Made by a program: the position numbers and the translations under genes
Source of the DNA: Pseudoalteromonas shioyasakiensis
GTDB taxonomy: Bacteria; Pseudomonadota; Gammaproteobacteria; Enterobacterales; Alteromonadaceae
Assembly (NCBI RefSeq): GCF_019134595.1
Contig: NZ_CP077770.1
Span: forward strand, 1,446,001-1,510,000
Direction: 5' to 3'
Length of the DNA: 64,000 nucleotides
Notes under the pieces: model-generated
What the model saw: the letters and a program-made list of their open reading frames with translations, nothing else
What the model was told of the DNA's origin: nothing
Databases searched by the model: none
In this document: positions 19,432-28,108 of the stretch, in pieces
How positions within the stretch are numbered: position 1 is the stretch's first letter
Layout of the letters: each line of letters begins with the position of its first letter

Positions 19432-20256
19432 ATGCTTAACCTGGTTTTGATACTTTTTTTAATAATTTTTGTTGTGTGTTACTGGCGCTGGGACGATATC
19501 CGTAATCACTTTTGGCAAAAAAAATACCTCAATAATTCCCTCAATGTTCAGCAAAAAAATCTGCTGTTAAAATATATGCCTATATACCGAAAGATGACGG
19601 ATGCCGATCGTGAAAAGCTGGAGCGTCACATCGTTTGGTTTTTAAATGAAAAACGCTTTATTGGTTGTGATGGTCTTAAGCTTAATGATGCAATGAAGCT
19701 GATTGTAGCAGCCGATGCCTGTATTTTAGTGCTTAATAAACCGTGGCCTCTGTATCGTAATGTAAAAGAGATCCTTTTATACCCAAGTGCGTATTATGCC
19801 CCGCAAACTTCCCGTGATAATGCAGGGCTTGTCAGTTATCACAATACCGTGCGTCAAGGTGAATCATGGCCGGGCGGAACGCTGGTATTGAGCTGGCATG
19901 ATGTCCTTGAGGGAAACCGCTTACCAAGTGATGGCCATAACTTGGTATTTCATGAATTTGCCCATCAGCTCGACCAAGAAACAGGTAAAACCACGGGCAC
20001 GCCATTGCTTTCGAGTAACGAGGATTACCAAAAGTGGGCAAAAGTATTTAGCCGCGCGTTTAATCAACTTAAAACCCATTTAGCTTATGGCATGCCTCAT
20101 GTTATTCATAGCTATGGCGCGACCAATGAGGCAGAGTTTTTTGCTGTTATCACCGAAACTTTCTTAGAAAAACCTGCTGAACTCAGGCAATTTGACCCAG
20201 AAATTTATCATTTACTGGTTGGCTTTTATCAGTTTGATCCGATTGCGTGGCATTAG
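19432..20256 (+). CDS. mtfA: MtfA-like zinc peptidase (M90 family)
   Basis: A 274-residue protein with an N-terminal hydrophobic helix (MLNLVLILFLIIFVVCYW), not usual in E. coli MtfA (about 265 residues). The metal site is HEFAH at residues 174-178, inside NLVFHEFAHQLDQETG. Family segments ILLYPSAYYA and TNEAEFFAV follow, the latter supplying the third ligand. E. coli MtfA is an aminopeptidase that titrates the Mlc repressor, so a role in sugar regulation is possible here but not shown. It stands alone between two large genes. Confidence 0.88.
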   Translation: MLNLVLILFLIIFVVCYWRWDDIRNHFWQKKYLNNSLNVQQKNLLLKYMPIYRKMTDADREKLERHIVWFLNEKRFIGCDGLKLNDAMKLIVAADACILVLNKPWPLYRNVKEILLYPSAYYAPQTSRDNAGLVSYHNTVRQGESWPGGTLVLSWHDVLEGNRLPSDGHNLVFHEFAHQLDQETGKTTGTPLLSSNEDYQKWAKVFSRAFNQLKTHLAYGMPHVIHSYGATNEAEFFAVITETFLEKPAELRQFDPEIYHLLVGFYQFDPIAWH

Positions 20257-20362
20257 TCGACTATTTACGTCTGTTTAACACGAATCACTGGAATCTTGCT
20301 ATGCTATTTGGTGCAATCTTAAAAGTGTGCATATAAGCAAAACAATAAAAAGTGAGATTTCA

Positions 20363-23300
20363 ATGAAGAAAATGCTTCATACAGCGCTCGCTGTATCTAT
20401 TTCACTTGCTCTAACTGGGCAAGTGGCGGCAGCTGAGCAATCAAATGACGACAAATGGCAGGTGGACGCACCAAAAGGCCAATTCCTAGACGCTAAAATT
20501 AGTGTTGAGCAGGGCACGTGGATGAACGTAGATATTAGCCCTGATGGTAAAACAGTGGTGTTTGACCTACTCGGCGATATTTATACCATGCCAATGTCAG
20601 GTGGAACTGCAACGCAATTAACCAGTGATATTGCATGGCAAATGCAGCCACGCTTTAGCCCTGATGGTAAGCACATTGCGTTTACTTCAGACCAAGGAGG
20701 TGGCGATAACATTTGGGTTATGGATTTAAATGGTGAAAACCAAAAAGCCGTAACGAACGAAACATTTCGTTTGTTAAATAGCCCAGCCTGGAGCCCAGAT
20801 GGTGACTACTTAGTTGCGCGTAAGCACTTTACTGCAAGCCGATCTTTAGGGGCTGGTGAAGTATGGCTTTACCACAAAGCGGGTGGTAAAGGTGTACAGC
20901 TAACTGCACGCGAAAACGACCAAAAAGACTTAGGCGAGCCAATGTTCTCACCAGATGGTCGTTATGTTTATTTCTCTCATGATGCAACGCCGGGTAAAAC
21001 ATTCCATTACTCTAAAGATTCTGTAGCGGGTATTTATAAGATTAAACGCTATGACCGTGAAACCGGCGAGATTGAAACAATTATTGATGGCATGGGTGGG
21101 GCTATTCGACCTACACCTTCACCAGATGGTAAAAAGCTTGCGTATATCAAGCGCGATGATTTCCAAACAAGCTTGTACTTATATGATCTTCACACCGGTG
21201 AGCATACCAAGCTGTATGGCGAGCTTGAGCGTGATATGCAAGAGACATGGGCTATTCATGGCGTATATCCAACAATTGCTTGGACGCCAGATAACGAACA
21301 ACTGGTTTTTTGGGCGGGTGGTACCATTCATAAGCTAGATGTCGATGATAAGTCTGTCTCGACCATTCCATTTAAAGTTGAGACCAATAAGCAAATTCAA
21401 AAAGCTGTGCGTTTTACACAAAACATCGATAGCGATAATTTTGATGTGAAAATGCTGCGCAATGTACAAATTTCACCGGATGGTGAAACGGCTATATTTG
21501 AAGCGCTAGGTCATATTTATAAACGTGATTTAGAGTCTGGCAAAGTGAAGCGCCTGACCAAGCAAGACGACCACTTTGAATTATTCCCACAGTTCTCTCG
21601 TGATGGTAAGAAGATTGTTTACACCACATGGGATGATAACGAACAGGGCTCAGTACGTGTTGTATCTGCACGCAGTGGCCGTGGCGATACCATTACTAAA
21701 GAGCCGGGTAAATATGTAGAGCCAACTTTCAGCCCTGATGGTAAAACGGTTGTTTACCGTAAAGCGTCTGGCGGCAGCATCCTTAACCCAACATGGTCAT
21801 TAGAGCCAGGTATTTACTCAGTAAGTGCTAAAGGCGGTAAAGCGACGCTAATCACTAAATCAGGGTATCAGCCGCAATTTGGTGCAGCTAATGACCGTAT
21901 TTATGTGATGAGCCCTTGGCCGAAACCAACATTAAGTGTTGTTGAGCTTGAATCAAAGCAAATTCGTAAACTTTACGAATCAGAACATGCTACAGAGTTT
22001 AGAGTTTCACCAGATGGCCAATACTTAGCGTTTGCAGAGCGTTTTAAAGTATTTGTTACGCCATTTGTTGAGCGCGGAAAAACCATTAATATTGGCCCGA
22101 AAGATAGCCAATTCCCAATTGAGCAGCTTTCTGTTCGCGCGGGTGAAAACATTAGCTGGAGTGGCACAAGCGATAAACTTTATTGGAGCTTAGGCCCAGA
22201 GTTATATCATGCAAGCCTAGCGGGTTTATTTGATATTAACCAAAATGCAGAGACTGACTTTAAAGTTAAAAGCGGCGACAACATCGGTTTTACAAAAACC
22301 ATGGCCGAGCCTAAATCAACCTTTGCGTTAACTGGTGCGCGCATTATCACTATGAATGGTGAGCAGGTTATTGAAAACGGCGTTATTGTTACTGATGGTA
22401 AGCATATTAAAGCGGTTGGCAGTAAAGACAGTGTTGCTATTCCTAAAGGCGCAGAAGTAATTGATGTAACCGGTAAGACGATTATGCCGGGTATTGTTGA
22501 TGCGCATGCACACGGCTCGCAGGGCAGCGATGAGATCATTCCACAGCAAAACTGGAAGAACTTAGCGGGTTTAGCGTTAGGCGTGACAACGATTCACGAT
22601 CCATCAAACGACACCACTGAGATTTTTGCTGCAAGTGAAATGCAAAAAGCAGGCATGATTGTCGGCCCTCGTATTTTCTCAACGGGTACCATTTTATATG
22701 GTGCGAATATGCCAGGCTATACATCTCATATTGACTCGTTAGAAGATGCTAAATTCCATCTTGAGCGTTTAAAGAAAGTAGGTGCGTTTAGTGTTAAATC
22801 ATATAACCAACCTCGTCGTGAACAGCGCCAGCAAGTTATTGAAGCAGGTCGTGAACTTGAAATGATGGTTGTGCCAGAAGGCGGTTCATTACTGCAGCAC
22901 AACTTAACTATGGTAGTTGATGGTCATACGGGTATTGAACACTCAATTCCTGTTGCCAATATTTACGATGATATTCGCCAGCTTTGGTCTCAAAGCGATG
23001 TAGGGTACACGCCGACACTGGGTGTAGCTTACGGTGGTATTTGGGGTGAAAATTATTGGTACGACAAGACGGATGTGTGGAATCATCCACGCTTAAGTAA
23101 GTTTGTACCAAAGAATCAGCTTTTACCTCGCTCAATGCGTCGTGTTAAGGCGCCCGATCATCACTATAACCACTTTAACAATGCCCGTGTTGCCAAAGAG
23201 CTGCAAGACTTAGGGGTTTTAGTAAACCTTGGTGCTCACGGTCAACGTGAAGGCTTGGCTGCGCACTGGGAAATTTGGATGTTTGCGCAAGGTGGTATGA

Positions 23301-23548
23301 CACCACTTGAAGCAATTCGTGCAGCAACCTTAGATCCTGCTAAATACATTGGCCTTGATAAAAATATCGGTTCTCTAGAGCCTGGTAAACTTGCCGATTT
23401 AATTGTTATAGACGGTAATCCGCTAACTAACATTCGTGATACAGATAAAATCGATTACACCATGATCAATGGTCGTTTATTTGATGCTGCAACCATGAAC
23501 GAAGTGGGTGAGAAAAAACGCGAAAAGTTATATTTTGAAGAAATCTAA
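20363..23548 (+). CDS. Secreted beta-propeller plus amidohydrolase enzyme
   Basis: The 1061 residues start from the ATG at 20363; an upstream frame adds 12 residues before a good signal peptide (MKKMLHTALAVSISLALTGQVAAA). The first 620 or so residues hold WD40-like/TolB-type PD40 repeats (recurring FSPDGK motifs). The C-terminal 400 are an amidohydrolase domain with the metal motif H715-A-H717, later His residues near ATIHD and GIEHS, and LDPAKYIGLDKNIGSLEPGKLADLIVID. It is probably periplasmic and hydrolyses an amide or peptide-like substrate. The substrate is unknown. Confidence 0.9.
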   Translation: MKKMLHTALAVSISLALTGQVAAAEQSNDDKWQVDAPKGQFLDAKISVEQGTWMNVDISPDGKTVVFDLLGDIYTMPMSGGTATQLTSDIAWQMQPRFSPDGKHIAFTSDQGGGDNIWVMDLNGENQKAVTNETFRLLNSPAWSPDGDYLVARKHFTASRSLGAGEVWLYHKAGGKGVQLTARENDQKDLGEPMFSPDGRYVYFSHDATPGKTFHYSKDSVAGIYKIKRYDRETGEIETIIDGMGGAIRPTPSPDGKKLAYIKRDDFQTSLYLYDLHTGEHTKLYGELERDMQETWAIHGVYPTIAWTPDNEQLVFWAGGTIHKLDVDDKSVSTIPFKVETNKQIQKAVRFTQNIDSDNFDVKMLRNVQISPDGETAIFEALGHIYKRDLESGKVKRLTKQDDHFELFPQFSRDGKKIVYTTWDDNEQGSVRVVSARSGRGDTITKEPGKYVEPTFSPDGKTVVYRKASGGSILNPTWSLEPGIYSVSAKGGKATLITKSGYQPQFGAANDRIYVMSPWPKPTLSVVELESKQIRKLYESEHATEFRVSPDGQYLAFAERFKVFVTPFVERGKTINIGPKDSQFPIEQLSVRAGENISWSGTSDKLYWSLGPELYHASLAGLFDINQNAETDFKVKSGDNIGFTKTMAEPKSTFALTGARIITMNGEQVIENGVIVTDGKHIKAVGSKDSVAIPKGAEVIDVTGKTIMPGIVDAHAHGSQGSDEIIPQQNWKNLAGLALGVTTIHDPSNDTTEIFAASEMQKAGMIVGPRIFSTGTILYGANMPGYTSHIDSLEDAKFHLERLKKVGAFSVKSYNQPRREQRQQVIEAGRELEMMVVPEGGSLLQHNLTMVVDGHTGIEHSIPVANIYDDIRQLWSQSDVGYTPTLGVAYGGIWGENYWYDKTDVWNHPRLSKFVPKNQLLPRSMRRVKAPDHHYNHFNNARVAKELQDLGVLVNLGAHGQREGLAAHWEIWMFAQGGMTPLEAIRAATLDPAKYIGLDKNIGSLEPGKLADLIVIDGNPLTNIRDTDKIDYTMINGRLFDAATMNEVGEKKREKLYFEEI

Positions 23549-23568
23549 CAAAGCGACAATCTAAATTG

Positions 23569-23594
23569 AAAGCGGCCATAGTGCCGCTTTTTTA
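23569..23594. terminator. Bidirectional terminator
   Basis: The stem AAAGCGGC/GCCGCTTT, with a CATAGT loop and T-run, lies between the convergent amidohydrolase and TetR genes. Confidence 0.9.
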
Positions 23595-23602
23595 TTGTTT
23601 AT

Positions 23603-24145
23603 TTATTGTTTTAAGTGAGGAAACAGTTTAATTCCTACTAGTTTTGCTTGGCAGATCATGCCCTCAACAAGCGTCATCAAATAGTGGCTCTGTGAGTTTA
23701 GCTGCGAACTATCCATGTTATTGCACGCTGATAAACGCTGTTTTATTAACTGCTGTACCGCCATTTTATGCTCTTTGCAGGCTTGATTAATTGGACTTGC
23801 AGGATCAGCAAATTCAGCAGCAGTGTTAATAAATAAACAGCCATTAAAATCACCTAACTCTGTTACTTCAGAATTAAACCAAGCTTCATGGCAGCTGATC
23901 AACGTTGCTTTAAACTCTTCAAAAGTGGTTTGCTTGCTGGTGGCATGCGTTAACCAATTTAAAAACCTGTTATGGCGCTCACTAAGGCACGCGAGTAACA
24001 ATTCATCTTTACTTGCGAAATGGTGGTACATGGTTTTTTTGGCGACACCCGCCACACTAATGATTTCGTTTATTCCCACACTATGAATGCCTTTTTGATA
24101 AAAAAGTGACAAGGCGGTCAAAATAATATGTGTTCGTTTATCCAT
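23603..24145 (-). CDS. TetR-family repressor
   Basis: A 180-residue regulator. Residues 5-50 form the TetR helix-turn-helix (ILTALSLFYQKGIHSVGINEI, then KKTMYHHFASKDELL). The C-terminal ligand domain contains GCLFINTAAEFADP, as in the AcrR-like subgroup. It is divergent from the HPP-family membrane gene. The 100-bp gap between them contains two 18-bp palindromes (24186-24231), so it probably represses the HPP gene and perhaps itself. The ligand is unknown. Confidence 0.92.
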   Translation of the reverse strand: MDKRTHIILTALSLFYQKGIHSVGINEIISVAGVAKKTMYHHFASKDELLLACLSERHNRFLNWLTHATSKQTTFEEFKATLISCHEAWFNSEVTELGDFNGCLFINTAAEFADPASPINQACKEHKMAVQQLIKQRLSACNNMDSSQLNSQSHYLMTLVEGMICQAKLVGIKLFPHLKQ

Positions 24146-24185
24146 AACAAGGCCTGATTGGGTGACTAATGATAGCTTGACAGAA

Positions 24186-24231
24186 GTAGACCGACTTGTC
24201 TACCATTTGCCAGGTAGACAAGTCGGTCTAC
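24186..24231. promoter_or_regulatory. Double palindromic operator for the TetR regulator, with a -35 box
   Basis: Two 18-bp palindromes, GTAGAC-CGACTT-GTCTAC (24186-24203) and GTAGAC-AAGTCG-GTCTAC (24214-24231), start exactly 28 bp apart. They are mirror images of each other, so the whole block is one long inverted repeat with 19-bp arms. A TTGACA box lies at 24177-24182, just upstream of the first site, so binding would block the promoter of the HPP gene. Confidence 0.82.
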
Positions 24232-24245
24232 CTTTTGGAGGTTTT

Positions 24246-24722
24246 ATGGAGAATAAAGTAAGCAATGCGGCCATTGCGGGTATATTTGCTTGTATGGCAA
24301 TTTTTGTGTTGGCCTATTTACAGCAATTAGGAAGTTATGGTGTGTGGTTGATGGCCCCATTTGGGGCAACTGCGGTGTTGGTATTTGGTGTGCCACACAG
24401 TCCTTTAGCTAAAGCGAAGAATGTTATCGGTGGGCACTTTTTAACTGCACTAATCGGTGTCTTATTTGTAAATTATGCCGGTGTGGGGCCTGTTGAAATT
24501 GCTATAGCCACAGGGTTGGCAATTAGCCTAATGTTGTTGACGGACACAGTACATCCAGCTGCAGGCGCAAACCCAATTTTGATAATGCAATCTATGGAAA
24601 GTTGGGACTTTTTAGTGATGCCTGTATTGATTGGAACCGTATTTATTGTGTTGTTTGGCCATGTTAGCCAATGGGTTATAACTAGCCAAATTAACAGACA
24701 TAAAAAAACCGCTAACGAGTAG
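24246..24722 (+). CDS. HPP-family membrane protein
   Basis: The 158 residues start at the ATG after TTGGAGG; an upstream frame would run through the operator and is rejected. Four hydrophobic helices are visible, with LMAPFGATAVLVFGVPHSPLA and DTVHPAAGANPIL as family segments. The 'HPP' of the family name reads HPA here. Some relatives have been linked to nitrite transport; the substrate here is unknown. It is controlled by the adjacent TetR gene. The stop lies inside the terminator stem. Confidence 0.85.
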   Translation: MENKVSNAAIAGIFACMAIFVLAYLQQLGSYGVWLMAPFGATAVLVFGVPHSPLAKAKNVIGGHFLTALIGVLFVNYAGVGPVEIAIATGLAISLMLLTDTVHPAAGANPILIMQSMESWDFLVMPVLIGTVFIVLFGHVSQWVITSQINRHKKTANE

Positions 24723-24730
24723 CGGTTTTT
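24704..24730. terminator. Terminator overlapping the end of the HPP gene
   Basis: AAAAACCGCT (24704-24713) pairs with AGCGGTTTTT (24721-24730) around a 7-nt loop. The left arm encodes the last residues (KTANE region). Confidence 0.85.
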
Positions 24731-24752
24731 AAAATTGCTAAGTGTAATTTGA

Positions 24753-25130
24753 TTACACAACACCACGCGGTAAACGACAATCGTGGTCTTTTTCAGCTAG
24801 GTTAACAATCCAAAGCTCTTCAGCTTTGTAACCGTCATCGTTTGCTGTAACAACAGTGAACGGTGCTTTCTTAGCTGTTTTAGCCGGTGCAGCGGTTTTA
24901 GTTTTGGTTTTTTTCGCTGGTGCTTTAGGTGCTTCTTCTGCTTTAGGCTCAGCTGTTTTACCAGAAGTGAGCTCTTCAGTCAGCGCTGCAACATCAGCAA
25001 GGCGCATATTTTTGCCACCGTCGATGCTATACCAACCAGGTTTTGTTGTGATTTCAGGTTTCTTACCATTCGCTGCTTCGTATGCTGCTTCGAAGGCATT
25101 TAACACTTCTGTTTTGTCTAGTTTGCTCAT
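24753..25130 (-). CDS. Small conserved hypothetical protein with Ala/Lys-rich linker
   Basis: The 125 residues form three parts: an N-terminal helical block (residues 1-55, including KPGWYSIDGGKNMRLADVAALTEEL), a low-complexity Ala/Lys/Pro/Thr linker (about 60-90), and a short C-terminal block (ANDDGYKAEELWIVNLAEKDHDCRLPRGVV). It has no signal peptide or membrane helix. The linker resembles histone-like or nucleoid-associated proteins, but no DNA-binding motif is clear. It is divergent from the Nif3-like gene. Family not recognised. Confidence 0.7.
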   Translation of the reverse strand: MSKLDKTEVLNAFEAAYEAANGKKPEITTKPGWYSIDGGKNMRLADVAALTEELTSGKTAEPKAEEAPKAPAKKTKTKTAAPAKTAKKAPFTVVTANDDGYKAEELWIVNLAEKDHDCRLPRGVV

Positions 25131-25280
25131 CAGAGACCCTATACGTTGTAAACACAGATTAAGAATATATATTTATACCTATTTTCAGCTTACTTTTCAA
25201 TTTTTTGCGATTTTCCTTCCATTTTTCACTCATAAACGCCAAAATTTGCACAAAATAGAGGGTTGAAGGACGATTTTTAT

Positions 25281-26033
25281 ATGCAACGCAAACAATTTAC
25301 TCAATTATTAAACGACATTCTTAAACCTGATTCTATCGCTGATTTTTGCCCAAATGGCTTACAAGTTGAAGGTTCGAGCGAAGTAAAAAAGATAGTGACG
25401 GGGGTCACAGCTAGCCAAGCATTGATTGATGCCGCTATTACAGAAAATGCAGATACTATTTTGGTACACCATGGTTATTTCTGGAAAGGGGAATCGCAGC
25501 CAATTACGGGCATGAAAAAGCGCCGTATTGCAGCGCTTTTAAATAATGATATTAACTTATATGGCTATCATTTACCGCTAGATATACACCCTGAAATTGG
25601 TAATAACGCGCAACTGGCTAAGTTACTCGACATTGAGTTCACAGGTGGGCTTGAATCTGGCCCAAATAGTGTGCCGGTAAAAGGGCGTTTAAAAACCCCT
25701 TTAAGTGGTGAAGAATTTGCCGCCAAAATAACCCAAGTACTTAACCGTGCACCATTAACTAGTTTGGTAAGAAAAGAGAAAGTCGAAACCATCGCTTGGT
25801 GCACAGGTGGCGGACAAGGGTATATTGATTTAGCGGCTGCTCAAGGGATTGATGCTTATCTTACAGGTGAAGCCTCTGAGCAAACGATTCATAGTTCACG
25901 CGAGCAAGGTATCGACTTTTTTGCAGCTGGTCACCATGCAACTGAGCGTTATGGCATTAAAGCCTTAGGCGAGCTTTTAGCTGAGCAACATGGTTTTGAT
26001 GTGACGTTTATCGATATCGACAATCCAGTCTGA
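25281..26033 (+). CDS. Nif3-like dinuclear metal-centre protein (YbgI/GTP cyclohydrolase type 1-like)
   Basis: The 250 residues start at the ATG at 25281 behind AAGGA; a TTG frame start 18 bp upstream is less likely. Family motifs are FCPNGLQVEG, ILVHHGYFWKG (metal-binding His pair), LPLDIHPEIGNNAQLA and the C-terminal GHHATERYGIKALGE. E. coli YbgI has about 247 residues and forms a hexameric toroid with two metals per site. The true activity of the family is unsettled. It is convergent with the elyC-like gene, 5 bp apart at the stops. Confidence 0.9.
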   Translation: MQRKQFTQLLNDILKPDSIADFCPNGLQVEGSSEVKKIVTGVTASQALIDAAITENADTILVHHGYFWKGESQPITGMKKRRIAALLNNDINLYGYHLPLDIHPEIGNNAQLAKLLDIEFTGGLESGPNSVPVKGRLKTPLSGEEFAAKITQVLNRAPLTSLVRKEKVETIAWCTGGGQGYIDLAAAQGIDAYLTGEASEQTIHSSREQGIDFFAAGHHATERYGIKALGELLAEQHGFDVTFIDIDNPV

Positions 26034-26038
26034 TTGTT

Positions 26039-26803
26039 CTACAGCGCCTCTGGATCAATCCAGCGGCGCACACTCACCCATGCACTGCCAATTTTTTCAT
26101 GAGCGACTCTGGTAACTGCAACAAGTACTGCAATGTTAGGTATAAACTGTTTGTACGTTGGATACTGACTAAAATCTTGAAAGTCGGTTGCCGCTGGGAT
26201 CACATCAATGCCTTGTGCATTAAATAAGTCTTTCGCTCGCGTCATATGGCTTGCTGAGGTGACGAGGGCTGTTTTTTTATCGACTAAATAAATGGCAAGT
26301 CGTTTCGCTTCTTCTGCGGTATCCATAGCGAGGGGGTTTTGTTTAATTCTCGTTGCAGAAATACCTAACGCTTTTGCTGTCTCAAACATGAGCTGGCTAT
26401 TGGTGGTATTAGCAAAGCCGCCTCCTGATACATAAAGGGTGGCATTTGGATAGTGATGGGCAAGCTTAACACCTTCAAGTAATCGAGCAAGCGCGCAATC
26501 GCCTAACTGGTGGTTTGCTTGAAGGCGCGAGTTGGGCATTATTGAGCAGCCAAGTACCACAATATTATCGAGTTTAGGGTGTTTCGCTTGGTTAAATTGC
26601 CAAGCTGGGTTATTGCTTGCAGCTATCAGTGATTGACCAATAAATGGCGTGCTTATCAGCATTAAAGTTAAAATACTAACAAAGCCAAAATAGAGTGCTT
26701 TGCGTTTATGTGTAATGGCTAAAAATACCATCACTAAAGTAAGCAGCCCGAGCAACGGCAGGGGCATTAATAATGAGCCAACGATCTTTTTAATTTCAAA
26801 CAT
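26039..26803 (-). CDS. elyC: ElyC-like DUF218 envelope protein
   Basis: A 254-residue membrane protein with two N-terminal helices, then a DUF218 domain: DNIVVLGCSIMPNSRL, TLYVSGGGFANTTNSQ and ALVTSASHMTRAKDLF. Its start (MFEIKKIVGSLLMPLPLLGLL) parallels E. coli ElyC, about 259 residues, which affects peptidoglycan and lipid-carrier metabolism. The symbol is by similarity. It is co-oriented with metR, 55 bp downstream of it. Confidence 0.82.
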   Translation of the reverse strand: MFEIKKIVGSLLMPLPLLGLLTLVMVFLAITHKRKALYFGFVSILTLMLISTPFIGQSLIAASNNPAWQFNQAKHPKLDNIVVLGCSIMPNSRLQANHQLGDCALARLLEGVKLAHHYPNATLYVSGGGFANTTNSQLMFETAKALGISATRIKQNPLAMDTAEEAKRLAIYLVDKKTALVTSASHMTRAKDLFNAQGIDVIPAATDFQDFSQYPTYKQFIPNIAVLVAVTRVAHEKIGSAWVSVRRWIDPEAL

Positions 26804-26858
26804 GTATCAAAACTATTGTCTGTAACAGATGCAGCTATGTTAGTTTTTTTGCCTTGCT

Positions 26859-27746
26859 TTAGCGACCGTTATTTTGCTTACATGTATTTAAAAAGTGGCG
26901 ATAAACTGGGTTATCTTTCATATTCTTTTTCATCGCTAAATACATAGGTCGAGTAAGGCCTAGTGCACCTAACGGAATAGACTTAATGAGCCCTTGGCTT
27001 TCATAAGGAGTGACTAGCCAGTCTGGTAATGCTGCAACCCCCATACCTGCACTCACTAATTGAAATATCAATAAGCCTTGGTCAACCGTTTTAAGCGTGC
27101 CATCAAAGCGTGCATTTTGAATAAAATGTTTAAAGATATCTTGGCGCTCACGGGGAATAGGGTACGAAATAATTGTTTCGTTCTTTAAATCAAGGGCGGT
27201 GACATAGGCTTTTTTTGCCAACTCATGATCCGGTGCAACGATTAGTTTTAATTTAAAATCAAACAGGTGAGCATACTCAAGCTGATCGGGTTCACGAATA
27301 TCAGAAGTCAGCACTAGATCCAATTCATCATTAATTAAATCTGGAATGGCGTCGTAACTAAAGCCGCGCTCGTAATCAATTTTAATATCAGGCCAAAAAT
27401 TATTAAATTCTTTGATGGTTGGGAGCAACCAATGAAAGCAGGCATGACACTCAACGCTTAAACGTAAATTTGAGATTGGCTGGTTGAGGCTTTCTTTTAA
27501 CCGACATTTTGTTGCCTCAACACGAGGTAATACTTCATTAGCAAGTTCAAGAAGTAGCATACCTTGCGGAGTAAAACGCACAGGCTGTGTTTTACGTTCG
27601 AACAGCTGGCAATCTAACTTATTCTCGAGATCTTTAATTTGATGCGATAAAGCCGATTGAGTTAAAAACAACTCACGGGCGGTATTGACCAAAGAGCCTG
27701 TTTCTTTAAGGGTCGCTATGGTTTTTAGGTGCTTTATATCAATCAT
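26859..27746 (-). CDS. metR: LysR-type regulator of methionine genes, MetR-like
   Basis: The 295 residues begin MIDIKHLKTIATLKETGSL, matching the MetR start. The helix-turn-helix contains LTQSALSHQIKDLENKLDCQLFERK. The effector half keeps LSVECHACFHWLLPTI, DLVLTSDI and VSAGMGVAALPDWLV, colinear with E. coli MetR. MetR activates metE/metH-type genes with homocysteine as signal. A perfect MetJ box (27828-27835, with a second half-box before it) lies 82-89 bp upstream of the start, consistent with repression by MetJ. Confidence 0.9.
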   Translation of the reverse strand: MIDIKHLKTIATLKETGSLVNTARELFLTQSALSHQIKDLENKLDCQLFERKTQPVRFTPQGMLLLELANEVLPRVEATKCRLKESLNQPISNLRLSVECHACFHWLLPTIKEFNNFWPDIKIDYERGFSYDAIPDLINDELDLVLTSDIREPDQLEYAHLFDFKLKLIVAPDHELAKKAYVTALDLKNETIISYPIPRERQDIFKHFIQNARFDGTLKTVDQGLLIFQLVSAGMGVAALPDWLVTPYESQGLIKSIPLGALGLTRPMYLAMKKNMKDNPVYRHFLNTCKQNNGR

Positions 27747-27819
27747 CTTTAAAAAATCTCATGGAAAATGTGAGTCTAACTCAGATTACGAACATACTAC
27801 GCCTTAGAATTTATTTTTT

Positions 27820-27835
27820 CAACGTCTAGACGTCT
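27820..27835 (-). promoter_or_regulatory. Tandem MetJ boxes upstream of metR
   Basis: AGACGTCT at 27828-27835 is the exact MetJ consensus. The adjoining CAACGTCT at 27820-27827 matches six of eight. MetJ binds at least two adjacent 8-mers. The site lies in the metR upstream region. Confidence 0.8.
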
Positions 27836-27862
27836 AAAATCTGCGGTTATTTTAACTGCTTT

Positions 27863-27903
27863 TTTACAATACGCCTTTTTATAAATAATTGACAGCGTTG
27901 TCA
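27863..27903 (+). promoter_or_regulatory. Putative promoter with NagR-type operator before the hydrolase/esterase pair
   Basis: TGACAGCGTTGTCA at 27890-27903 is the same 14-bp palindrome found at nagK (57358) and nagB (60773). A TTTACA box at 27863-27868 lies about 16 bp before an AT-rich -10-like hexamer that abuts the operator. At nagB and nagK the operator also begins at the last base of the -10 box. The site faces the gene starting at 28109. Confidence 0.65.
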
Positions 27904-28108
27904 TAAGGTTTTTTGTAGTTTAACTATGAAATTCCATGAATTTACCTCAAGTTGAAACTTGCAGTTTAAATCGTGATACAGCTTGCGATTAGTAATTTGA
28001 TATTTAATTAAAATTACTGAGAGTAGGGTTTAGTTGTTTGCTAAGATATTATTTTTTAAGGTGTTATTATCTTCTATTAGGTGTAACGTGATTTTTAAAG
28101 GAATGCTT

